A DNA stretch of 6,142 nucleotides. It comes from Pseudomonadota bacterium (GTDB taxonomy: Bacteria > Pseudomonadota > Gammaproteobacteria > Steroidobacterales > Steroidobacteraceae). The notes under the pieces were generated by a model that did no database searches, was not told the origin of the DNA, and saw nothing but the letters and a program-made list of their open reading frames with translations. Where the stretch lies: the NCBI GenBank assembly GCA_021780395.1, contig JAJXYU010000294.1, positions 1-6,142 of the forward strand. Direction: 5' to 3'. Position 1 is the stretch's first letter, and each line of letters starts with the position of its first letter. The position numbers and the translations under genes were made by a program. Shown piece after piece: positions 1-5,830 of this stretch.

Positions 1-1074
1 CATCCGCGCGAACGCCGTTTCGGTGAGCACCCCCTCGAGCGTCGCGCGCATCGCCGCGGCCGACAGCGCGTTGCCCGCGAGCGTTCCGCCGACCCCGCCG
101 GTGTCCTCGTAGTCGACGCCCTCCTGCTCGGCGATCCGGCGGCCGACCTCGGCGCTCATTCCGAGCGCACCGCACGGGACGCCGCCGCCGATCGACTTGC
201 CGATCGTCAGGAGGTCCGGCTCGAGCCCCCAGGCGCGGGTGCACCCGCCGCACCCGGCCGAGAACGTGTGCGTCTCGTCGATGATCAGCAGCGTGCCGTG
301 GCGGCGGGTCAGCGACCGCAGCGCCTGGTGGTAGCCTGCCTCGGGCAGCACGATGCCCATGTTGGTCAGCGCCGGTTCCGCGATTACGCAGGCGACCGAA
401 TCGTCGGCGAGCGCCGCGGCGAGCTGGTCGACGTCGTTGAACTCGACCGCGCGCGTCGTCGTCGCCGGGTCGACCGCGGGCCCGACGTTGCCCTCGCGCG
501 TCCGGGTCGTGCCGTCCGGCGCGCGGACCACGAAGGTCTCGTCGACGGTGCCGTGGTAGCAGTAACTGTGCACGATCACCCGCCGCCGGCCGGTGATCTG
601 CCGCGCGAGGCGCAGCGCCGTCCGGTTCGCGTCGGTCGCGGACAGCGTGAACTGCCAGTAGCGCAGCCCGAACCGGTGCGCGAGGTTCTCCGCCGCGCCG
701 ACGCTGTCCTCGGTCGGCAGCATCATCGTCGTGCCGCGGCCGACCTGCGCGCGCACCGCCTCGACCATCGCGGGCGGGCCGTGTCCGGCCATCGCGCCGG
801 TGTCGCCGAGGCACAGGTCGACGTACGCATGACCGTCGACGTCGACGATCCGCGAACCCGTCGCGTCCGCCGCGTAGACCGGGAAGCCGCCCGGCCAGCG
901 CGCCATCCACGGCATCGGCACGCCGCCCAGCATCGACTCGCGCGCCCGCTCGTGCAGCGCCCGCGAGCGCGGGTGCGCGTCCGCGAACGCCGCCGCCTCG
1001 CGCGCGTGCAACCGGCGCAACCGCTCCCGGTCGATCGACCCTCCCGCTCCGCGAATCCCGGCCGATGAACTCAT
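1..1074 (-). CDS. Class III PLP-dependent aminotransferase (glutamate-1-semialdehyde aminomutase-like), C-terminus cut off
   Basis: Fold-type I aminotransferase of class III, which moves an amino group between an amine or amino acid and a keto acid using pyridoxal phosphate (PLP); cytoplasmic. I translated the minus strand: 358 codons are open from ATG 1074-1072 to the left edge, of roughly 430-450 usual for the family. Visible landmarks are the PLP-phosphate loop SATDAN (145-150), the cofactor-stacking stretch YCYHGTVDE (171-179), EPALTN (233-238), the PLP-nitrogen aspartate D266 in IIDETHTFSAG, the Schiff-base lysine K293 in TIGKSIGGG, and the conserved threonine T331 in GGTLAGN. The start is supported by GGAGGG six bases upstream. 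DETHT differs from the commoner DEVxTG, which suggests a subfamily of its own; substrate unknown. C275 and C278 form a CxxC. It is divergent from the Lrp-type regulator, the usual layout for a controlled target gene. The family call is secure; the reaction is not. Confidence 0.93.
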   Translation of the reverse strand, partial: MSSSAGIRGAGGSIDRERLRRLHAREAAAFADAHPRSRALHERARESMLGGVPMPWMARWPGGFPVYAADATGSRIVDVDGHAYVDLCLGDTGAMAGHGPPAMVEAVRAQVGRGTTMMLPTEDSVGAAENLAHRFGLRYWQFTLSATDANRTALRLARQITGRRRVIVHSYCYHGTVDETFVVRAPDGTTRTREGNVGPAVDPATTTRAVEFNDVDQLAAALADDSVACVIAEPALTNMGIVLPEAGYHQALRSLTRRHGTLLIIDETHTFSAGCGGCTRAWGLEPDLLTIGKSIGGGVPCGALGMSAEVGRRIAEQEGVDYEDTGGVGGTLAGNALSAAAMRATLEGVLTETAFARM

Positions 1075-1080
1075 TCCGCT

Positions 1081-1086
1081 CCCTCC
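1081..1086 (-). promoter_or_regulatory. Ribosome binding site of the aminotransferase
   Basis: The minus strand reads GGAGGG here, six bases before ATG 1074. It is the strongest Shine-Dalgarno match near this gene and fixes the start over later in-frame ATG codons such as M48. Confidence 0.75.
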
Positions 1087-1095
1087 GCTCCGCCA

Positions 1096-1121
1096 CCGCG
1101 GCGCGCCGCGGCGCGCCGCGG
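1096..1121. repeat. 26-bp perfect GC-only palindrome made of a 10-bp tandem repeat
   Basis: The unit CCGCGGCGCG occurs 2.6 times in tandem, and the whole 26-bp block equals its own reverse complement. It contains only G and C. It lies between the divergent aminotransferase and regulator and would sit in the aminotransferase mRNA leader, about 10 bases upstream of its ribosome binding site, where it could fold into a very stable hairpin. It could be an operator, an attenuating leader hairpin, or a slippage-prone GC repeat with no role. The structure is certain; the function is not. Confidence 0.85.
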
Positions 1122-1134
1122 CGTTGACAACGCC
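1120..1134. promoter_or_regulatory. Candidate operator: 15-bp perfect palindrome over the -35 box
   Basis: The sequence GGCGTTG-A-CAACGCC has two perfect 7-bp arms around a single central base, and it contains the complete TTGACA hexamer of the proposed rightward promoter. Fifteen base pairs with an odd centre is also the size of the classical Lrp recognition sequence, although this one is richer in GC than that consensus. Binding here would block the regulator promoter and could also affect the divergent aminotransferase promoter. The regulator encoded next door is the obvious candidate ligand; this is inference. Confidence 0.45.
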
Positions 1135-1153
1135 TCGGCGTCGCGATTACAGT
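1124..1153 (+). promoter_or_regulatory. Candidate sigma-70 promoter for the regulator-receptor-SDR operon
   Basis: A perfect -35 hexamer TTGACA (1124-1129) is followed after 18 bases by TACAGT (1148-1153), which matches four of six -10 positions. It would start transcription near 1160 and give an untranslated leader of about 120 bases before the regulator. The area is less GC-rich than the genes around it. A second -10-like hexamer TAGAAT (1165-1170) has no -35 partner. The -10 is weak, so activation or another sigma factor is possible. Confidence 0.42.
1146..1151 (-). promoter_or_regulatory. Possible -10 box of the divergent aminotransferase promoter
   Basis: The minus strand reads TGTAAT, five of six matches to the -10 consensus, and overlaps the proposed plus-strand -10 box. 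No good -35 hexamer is found 15-18 bases further upstream, so this would need an activator. If used, the transcript would run through both palindromes before reaching the aminotransferase start at 1074. Confidence 0.25.
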
Positions 1154-1193
1154 CCCTCGACGACTAGAATAGATGTCGGATCCCGCCAAGACA

Positions 1194-1213
1194 ACGAATT
1201 TCGTCGAACGACG
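1194..1213. promoter_or_regulatory. Overlapping short dyads in the regulator leader
   Basis: ACGAA-T-TTCGT (1194-1204) is a perfect dyad with 5-bp arms and an AT-rich centre. It is overlapped by CGTCG-AA-CGACG (1202-1213), another 5-bp-arm dyad. Together they lie downstream of the proposed promoter in the regulator's leader, a position typical of autorepression sites. Short dyads arise by chance, so this is only a candidate second binding site. Confidence 0.22.
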
Positions 1214-1278
1214 CACCGGAGACCACGATTTCAGTCGCCCCTGCCCCGCCCAGCTCACGCGCTCCCTCGCGACGACGC

Positions 1279-1782
1279 ATGCGGCGCGGACGTGGTCGGG
1301 CCGGCGCCGCGCACCCGGCCGGGCGCGCTCACGATGCCGGTCTCGACGCGATCGACGTCGCGATCGTCCGCGAGCTGCAGACGGACGGCCGGATGGCCTA
1401 CGGTCGGCTCGGCGCGCGCGTGGGGCTCTCCGAGGCCGCGGCCCGCCAGCGCGTGCAGCGCCTGCTCGCCCGTGGCGTGATGCAGATCGTCGCGGTCACG
1501 GACCCGATCCAGCTCGCCTCGAAGTCGATGGCGCTGGTCGGGATCAAGGCGCGCGGCGACTCCCGCCGGATCGCGAAGGCGCTCGGCGCGCTCCCCGAAT
1601 CGATCTACGTCGTCGCGACCGCGGGGCCCTACGACGTGATCGCGGAGATCGTCTGCGAGGACCACGCGCATCTGCTGCGCGTGACCAACGACAAGATCCG
1701 CCGCTTGCGCGGCGTCGCCGACATCGTGATCCTGATGTATCTCGGCACCTACAAGCACGTATTCAACTACGCGGTCAATTAA
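1279..1782 (+). CDS. Lrp/AsnC-family transcriptional regulator
   Basis: Feast/famine-type DNA-binding regulator that usually senses an amino acid or related amine and forms dimers to octamers. The product is 167 residues. After a roughly 20-residue Arg/Ala/Gly-rich tail comes the winged helix-turn-helix: LDAIDVAIVRELQ (22-34), then helices around GRLGARVGLSEAAARQRVQRL (42-62). A linker leads to the effector-binding RAM domain (about 80-155), which includes the turn GPYDV (116-120) and ends in the strand ADIVILMYLG. The family usually begins close to the LDxxD motif, so the tail is extra. ATG 1279 is nevertheless the only ATG, GTG or TTG in frame upstream of that motif, and it lacks a clear Shine-Dalgarno. 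The gene is divergent from the aminotransferase and is followed after 15 bases by the receptor, so it probably controls itself, the operon and the aminotransferase. Confidence 0.93.
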   Translation: MRRGRGRAGAAHPAGRAHDAGLDAIDVAIVRELQTDGRMAYGRLGARVGLSEAAARQRVQRLLARGVMQIVAVTDPIQLASKSMALVGIKARGDSRRIAKALGALPESIYVVATAGPYDVIAEIVCEDHAHLLRVTNDKIRRLRGVADIVILMYLGTYKHVFNYAVN

Positions 1783-1784
1783 CT

Positions 1785-1788
1785 GAGG
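1785..1788 (+). promoter_or_regulatory. Ribosome binding site deciding the receptor start
   Basis: GAGG lies two bases after the regulator's TAA stop. It directly abuts the ATG at 1789, which is too close to serve it, but sits nine bases before the ATG at 1798. This favours 1798 as the receptor start. Confidence 0.6.
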
Positions 1789-1797
1789 ATGCGGACC

Positions 1798-4209
1798 ATG
1801 AACCATTGCCGTCTCGACCGGGCTCGCGCGCGCCGCCTCGGCGCCGCCGCGGGCGTCACCTGCGTGCTCGCGATCGGCCTCGCGGCCGCGCAGACGACCG
1901 ATGCCACGGGCGCGTCGGCCCAGTCCGCGGATCAACTGCAACAGATCGTCGTCACGGCCGAGCGGCGCACCGAGCGCCTGATGGACGTGCCGATGAGCGT
2001 GACCGCCTTCGGGCGGCAGGCGCTCCAACAGCAGCAGCTGCACACGATCGACGACCTCGCGCGGGTCGCGCCGGGCATCACGTTCCAGCGCAACGGCACG
2101 AGCGTGTCCGGCAACTACAACGACGAGGACTCGGACATCTCGATCCGCGGCGTCGATTCCAACGCCGGCGCCTCGACCACCGGGGTCTACGTCGACGACA
2201 CGCCGATCCAGGGGCGCCACTTGAACTTCGGCACCGTGATGCCGTACCCGCAGATCTTCGACCTGGAGCGGGTCGAGGTGTTGAAGGGACCGCAGGGCAC
2301 GCTGTTCGGCGCGGGGTCGGAGGGCGGCACCGTGCGCTTCATCACCCCGGATCCCGGCCTTCATCGTTACTCGGGGTTCGCCCGCGCGGATTTCGGCGAG
2401 ATCGACGGCGGCGGCAACGACTACGCGGCCGGCGCGGCGTTCGGCGGGCCGATCATCGACGGCAAGCTCGGGTTTCGCGTCAGCGCGTCGATCCGCCACG
2501 ACGGCGGCTGGGTCAACCGCGTGAGCTACGCGCCGCCGCCGAGCACGCTGGTCAATTGCACGCCCTGCTACGGCACCGCGCCCGCGACCGTGTACACCGG
2601 CTCGCCGACGATCACCGGCGTGACCGAGGCGAACGCGAACTGGCAGGACTCGGCGACGTTCCGCGCGGCTCTCAAGTGGCGGCCGAACGACGACTTCTCG
2701 ATCATGCCGTCGTTCTACGTGCAGACGCTGCACATCAACGACACCGGGGTCTATTGGCGGAATCTCTCCGTCCCCGCGCGCAACGACTACAACAACGGCA
2801 ACCTGCAGCGCGACCCGAGCACCGACCCCTGGTACATCGGCGCGGTCAAGGTCGAATGGAGCCTGCCCGGCGTGCAGTTCACGTCGAACACCTCGTACTT
2901 CTCGCGCGCCCAGCATTCGGTGTCGGATTACTCGCAGTGGGCGCCGACGATATTCCTGTACAACCAGTACACCGCGCCGAACGATTTCAGCTCGGCGTAC
3001 TTCACCGACCGGCAGGACAACTTCACCCAGGAATGGCGCGCGAGCTCGACGGATGACGCGAGCCGCCTGCAGTGGACCGCCGGCCTTTATTACGCGCACG
3101 TCCATGAGAACTCGACCGAGCACATCGTCAGCGCCGACATCAGCCCGGCGGATCCGGCCAACGCGTACCACCAGCCGGTGTTCTCGATGCTCGACAAGCA
3201 GGTCGCGGTCTACGGCGAGCTGTCGTACAAGATCACGCCGAAGCTCAAGGCGACCGCGGGCCTGCGCTATTCCCACCTGACCTACACCGGCGTGATCAAC
3301 GAGAGCGGCGCGCTGATCGTGGGTTCGGGGATCAACAGCACGAGCAGCGGCAGCGACAACCCGGTCACGCCGCGTTTCGTGATCGACTACCAGGCGAGCC
3401 GCGACAACCTCCTCTACGTGAGCGCCGCGAAGGGATTCCGGCCGGGCGGCATCAACGCCACCCTGCCGCAGAACTGCTCGCAGGGACTGCCGCAGCAGCC
3501 GCCGTCGTATGCGTCGGACTCGCTGTGGCAATACGAGCTCGGCTCGAAGAACACGCTGTTCCGCGACCGGCTCGAGGTCAGCGCGTCGATCTATTACCTC
3601 AAGTGGAACAACATCCAGCAGTTCGTCTACCTGACCTGCGGTCTCGGCTTCGATTACAACCTCGGCTCCGTCACCGGCAAGGGCGGCGACGTCACGATCA
3701 ACTGGCGGCCGACCGAGGACCTCACGCTCGGCTTGAACGGCGCGTACACGGACTCGACCTTCACGACCAACGTGTCGCTCGCCGGCGTCTATCCGCTCGT
3801 GACCGCCGGCGATCACCTGCCGGCCTCGCCGTGGAACGTCGATGCGAATCTTAGCTACGAGTGGCACTCGCTGCCGCACCGGCCGTACGTGCGCGCCGAG
3901 TACCAGTTCTCGACCGCCCAGAACTCGCTGCAACCGTACCAGGACCCGGCCAACGCGCCGAACGACGATCCGACCTTGCCCGGACTGCCGACGGTCAGCG
4001 TGCTGAACCTGCGGGCGGGCATGTACTTCGGCGGCTGGGACGTGATGCTCTGGGTCCACAACCTGACCAACTTCCACAGCCCGCTGTTCCTCGCGCGCGA
4101 CCTGGCGACGACGCCGCTGAACGGCTTCCCGCCGAATTTCGACACGAACTACTTCGCGCGCGGCTATCAACCGAGGACCTACGGCTTGACCGCGTCGTAC
4201 CACTTCTGA
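1798..4209 (+). CDS. TonB-dependent outer-membrane receptor
   Basis: Gated outer-membrane beta-barrel that imports a bound substrate using energy from TonB-ExbB-ExbD. I start it at ATG 1798 (803 residues) because of the GAGG spacing; ATG 1789 would add three residues. A signal peptide runs from residue 1 to about 31: an Arg-rich start, hydrophobic GVTCVLAIGLAAA, and cleavage before Q32. A TonB box, QIVVTAERR, is at 49-57. The plug follows with DVPMSVTAF, ISIRGVDSN (from 114), GVYVDDTPI and KGPQGTLFGAGSEGG (from 163). The rest is a barrel of alternating strands, including KGFRPGGIN (from 545), and ends in the aromatic strand RTYGLTASYHF. There is no extra N-terminal signalling (STN) domain, so it is not a FecA-type surface-signalling receptor. 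C254/C257 and C560/C614 are probably in external loops. Ligand unknown; the neighbours point to an organic nutrient rather than iron. Confidence 0.95.
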   Translation: MNHCRLDRARARRLGAAAGVTCVLAIGLAAAQTTDATGASAQSADQLQQIVVTAERRTERLMDVPMSVTAFGRQALQQQQLHTIDDLARVAPGITFQRNGTSVSGNYNDEDSDISIRGVDSNAGASTTGVYVDDTPIQGRHLNFGTVMPYPQIFDLERVEVLKGPQGTLFGAGSEGGTVRFITPDPGLHRYSGFARADFGEIDGGGNDYAAGAAFGGPIIDGKLGFRVSASIRHDGGWVNRVSYAPPPSTLVNCTPCYGTAPATVYTGSPTITGVTEANANWQDSATFRAALKWRPNDDFSIMPSFYVQTLHINDTGVYWRNLSVPARNDYNNGNLQRDPSTDPWYIGAVKVEWSLPGVQFTSNTSYFSRAQHSVSDYSQWAPTIFLYNQYTAPNDFSSAYFTDRQDNFTQEWRASSTDDASRLQWTAGLYYAHVHENSTEHIVSADISPADPANAYHQPVFSMLDKQVAVYGELSYKITPKLKATAGLRYSHLTYTGVINESGALIVGSGINSTSSGSDNPVTPRFVIDYQASRDNLLYVSAAKGFRPGGINATLPQNCSQGLPQQPPSYASDSLWQYELGSKNTLFRDRLEVSASIYYLKWNNIQQFVYLTCGLGFDYNLGSVTGKGGDVTINWRPTEDLTLGLNGAYTDSTFTTNVSLAGVYPLVTAGDHLPASPWNVDANLSYEWHSLPHRPYVRAEYQFSTAQNSLQPYQDPANAPNDDPTLPGLPTVSVLNLRAGMYFGGWDVMLWVHNLTNFHSPLFLARDLATTPLNGFPPNFDTNYFARGYQPRTYGLTASYHF

Positions 4210-4238
4210 TGGGCTTCTCAGCCGGGGGCGCCGCGTGA
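4209..4238 (+). other. Nine-codon mini-ORF bridging the receptor stop and the SDR start
   Basis: The receptor's TGA overlaps an ATG (TGATG, 4207-4211). This ATG opens a nine-codon frame (MGFSAGGAA) whose own TGA overlaps the GTG start of the next gene (GTGA, 4235-4238). A terminating ribosome could restart here and be carried to the SDR start, which has only a weak G-rich Shine-Dalgarno (GGGGG, 4224-4228). The peptide itself has no recognisable function. The overlaps are visible; the coupling role is inference. Confidence 0.35.
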
Positions 4239-5011
4239 CCGGCGGAGCGCGCCACGACGCGCTGGTCACCGGCGCCGGGTCCGCGACCGGCATCGGCTTC
4301 GCGGTCGCGGCGCGCCTCGCCGCCACGGGAATGCGGGTCGCGATCACCAGCACCACGGTGCGGGTCCACGAGCGCGCGGCCGAGTTGCGCGCGCGCGGCC
4401 ACGCGGTGCACTCGGTGGTCGCGGACCTGACCGTTCTGCCCGCGGCGCGCGCGCTCGCCGCCGAGATCGGGCCGGTGTCGGTGCTGGTGAACAACGCGGG
4501 GATGGGGTCGGTCGGCGAGCCCGCGGTCAGCAAGCCGTTCGTCGACTTCGACGAGGACGAATGGGACCGGATGATCGCGGTCACGCTGAAGACCGCGTTC
4601 GCCGCGACGCGCGCGTTCCTGCCGGCGATGATCGCCGCGCGCTACGGCCGGATCGTGAACGTCGCGTCCGTGACCGGACCTTACGTCGCGATCGCCGGTT
4701 CCTCGGCGTACGGCGCGGCGAAGGCCGGCATGGTCGGCCTGACGCGGGCGCTCGCGCTCGAAGCGGGTCCCTATGGCGTCACGGTGAACGCGGTCGCGCC
4801 CGGCTGGATCGCGACCGCCTCGTCGAGTCCCGCCGAGATCGCCGCGGGCGCGCAGACACCCGTGGGCAGACCGGGGACCCCCGAGGAAGTCGCGCATTCA
4901 GTCGCGTTCCTCGCGTCGGCCGGCGCGAGCTACGTGAACGGCGAGACGCTGGTCGTCGACGGCGGCAACATCCTCCAGGAAGCCAAGGGCCGGTCGCCCG
5001 ATCGCGGTTGA
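4235..5011 (+). CDS. SDR-family oxidoreductase (FabG-like, classical type)
   Basis: NAD(P)-dependent short-chain dehydrogenase/reductase that would interconvert an alcohol and a ketone; cytoplasmic. It has 258 residues, normal for classical SDRs. GTG 4235 is the only plausible start before the first motif. The Rossmann glycine motif TGAGSATGIG (12-21) is two residues longer than the usual TGxxxGxG, a variant I associate with one FabG-like subgroup. D64 (VVADLT) contacts adenine, NNAG is at 86-89, and the catalytic residues are S145, Y159 and K163 (SAYGAAKAG). The fourth catalytic residue, usually Asn, is replaced: IAVTLKT has T117 where most relatives have N. After the second strand comes TSTTVR (38-43) with no acidic residue, which leans towards NADP(H). 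The C-terminus TPVGRPGTPEEVA...VNGETLVVDGG is typical. It is coupled to the receptor through the overlapping mini-ORF. Substrate unknown. Confidence 0.92.
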   Translation: MTGGARHDALVTGAGSATGIGFAVAARLAATGMRVAITSTTVRVHERAAELRARGHAVHSVVADLTVLPAARALAAEIGPVSVLVNNAGMGSVGEPAVSKPFVDFDEDEWDRMIAVTLKTAFAATRAFLPAMIAARYGRIVNVASVTGPYVAIAGSSAYGAAKAGMVGLTRALALEAGPYGVTVNAVAPGWIATASSSPAEIAAGAQTPVGRPGTPEEVAHSVAFLASAGASYVNGETLVVDGGNILQEAKGRSPDRG

Positions 5012-5026
5012 TCCGGCGCGCGAGCG

Positions 5027-5800
5027 ATGTCCCTGCGAACGGTACTGATCACGGGCGGCGCGAGCGGGATGGGGCTCGCGACGGCACGGCGTTTCGCGGG
5101 CGCCGGGTATCGCGTCGTGATCGGCGACCGCGACCGCGCCGCGCTCGACGCGGCGGTCGCGGCGCTCGGCGCCGGAGCCGGAGCCGGCCTGCTCGCGGTC
5201 CCGGTCGACGTCACGAGCCCGCCGGCGTGCGAGACGCTCGTCGCGCGTTCGATTGCGGCGTTCGGGCGTCTCGACGTGCTCGTGAACTCGGCCGGCGTCT
5301 GGCTCGAGGGACCGGCCGAGCAGGTGACCGAGGCCGACTTCGACCGGGTGCTCGCGGTGAACCTCAAGGGGACGTTCTTCGCGTGCCGGTCGGCGATTCC
5401 GCACCTGGTGGAATCAGGCGGCTCGATCGTGAACCTGGCCTCGGACGCCGGACTCGTCGGCAACGCCGGCGCGAGCGTGTACAGCGCGTCGAAGGGCGGC
5501 GTCGTGCTGTTGTCGCGCTCGCTCGCGCTCGAGCTCGCGCCGCGCGGCGTGCGGGTGAACGCGGTGTGCCCCTGCGACGTCGCGACGCCGATGATCGAGT
5601 TCCAGGCGGCGACCTATGGCGGCGGCGATCCCGGTCGCTACAAGGCAGATCTGCTCGCCCGCTATCCGCAAAAGGATCGCGCGCGGTTCGCGACGCCGGA
5701 GGAGATCGCCGGATTCATTTATTATCTCGCGTCGGAGCAGGCTGCGCCGATCACCGGCGCGGCGATCCCGATCGATTTCGGCTTGACCGCGGGTTATTGA
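5027..5800 (+). CDS. SDR-family oxidoreductase, NAD-type signature
   Basis: A second classical SDR of 257 residues, clearly different from its upstream neighbour. It has a standard glycine motif, TGGASGMG (9-16), and D34 at the end of the second strand (VIGDRD), which usually selects NAD(H). D61 is in VDVTS, NSAG is at 87-90, and the catalytic tetrad is complete: N112 (VNLKGTF), S139, Y152 and K156 (YSASK). The usual PG after the sixth strand is replaced by CPCDVATPM (181-189). The C-terminal part, ATPEEIAGFIYYLASEQAAPITG, is typical. The likely role is oxidation of a secondary alcohol or reduction of the ketone in the same pathway as the other SDR. ATG 5027 lies 15 bases after the previous stop and has only a weak Shine-Dalgarno. 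A Gly/Ala run (GAGAGAG, 48-54) comes from a 6-bp DNA repeat. The last codons lie inside a 14-bp tandem repeat. Substrate unknown. Confidence 0.92.
   Translation: MSLRTVLITGGASGMGLATARRFAGAGYRVVIGDRDRAALDAAVAALGAGAGAGLLAVPVDVTSPPACETLVARSIAAFGRLDVLVNSAGVWLEGPAEQVTEADFDRVLAVNLKGTFFACRSAIPHLVESGGSIVNLASDAGLVGNAGASVYSASKGGVVLLSRSLALELAPRGVRVNAVCPCDVATPMIEFQAATYGGGDPGRYKADLLARYPQKDRARFATPEEIAGFIYYLASEQAAPITGAAIPIDFGLTAGY
5171..5188. repeat. 6-bp tandem repeat inside the second SDR
   Basis: Three copies of GCCGGM (GCCGGA, GCCGGA, GCCGGC) in frame encode the AGAGAG stretch between the second helix and third strand of the SDR. Copy changes would keep the frame and fall in a surface loop, so it may vary in length between strains. 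Confidence 0.6.
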
Positions 5801-5815
5801 CCGCGGGTTGTTGAC
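5783..5815. repeat. 14-bp tandem repeat across the stop codon of the second SDR
   Basis: The unit TTGACCGCGGGTTR occurs twice in tandem (5783-5796 ending in A, 5797-5810 ending in G), followed by the first five bases of a third copy (5811-5815). The SDR stop TGA (5798-5800) falls in the second copy. With only one copy the protein would still stop at the equivalent place, ending LTAGC instead of LTAGY, so the duplication mainly lengthened the spacer before the next gene. Confidence 0.85.
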
Positions 5816-5820
5816 AGGAG
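5816..5820 (+). promoter_or_regulatory. Ribosome binding site of the deacetylase-like gene
   Basis: AGGAG stands ten bases before ATG 5831. It is the best Shine-Dalgarno in the plus-strand operon, so this gene can be translated efficiently without coupling to the SDR upstream. Confidence 0.7.
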
Positions 5821-5830
5821 CGACTCCACG

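Noticed and set aside
268..1068. A 266-codon plus-strand frame opposite the aminotransferase
   Set aside because: The minus strand carries PLP-lysine, aspartate and phosphate-loop motifs in the correct order; the plus-strand product is Arg-rich without motifs.
1165..1170. TAGAAT as the main -10 box of the regulator promoter
   Set aside because: No recognisable -35 hexamer lies 16-18 bases upstream, and the TTGACA at 1124 is too far away; kept only as a note under the promoter entry.
1789..1797. ATG 1789 as the receptor start
   Set aside because: GAGG directly touches this ATG, leaving no spacing, whereas ATG 1798 has nine bases and begins a normal signal peptide.
1173..3056. A 627-codon plus-strand frame overlapping the regulator and receptor
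   Set aside because: Its translation is Arg-rich low complexity with no family match, and it overlaps two genes with clear domains in other frames.
1255..4584. A 1109-codon open frame on the minus strand opposite the regulator, receptor and first SDR
   Set aside because: It is antisense to three well-recognised genes, its translation is Arg/Val/Ala-rich with no domain signature, and such mirror frames are common where third codon positions are nearly all G or C.
4561..5814. A 417-codon plus-strand frame across both SDRs
   Set aside because: It is an off-frame shadow with Arg/Gly/Ala-rich sequence; the catalytic motifs of both SDRs are in the other frames.
5801..5830. A terminator between the second SDR and the deacetylase-like gene
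   Set aside because: The repeat is direct rather than inverted, with no stable stem followed by a T-run, so read-through is expected.
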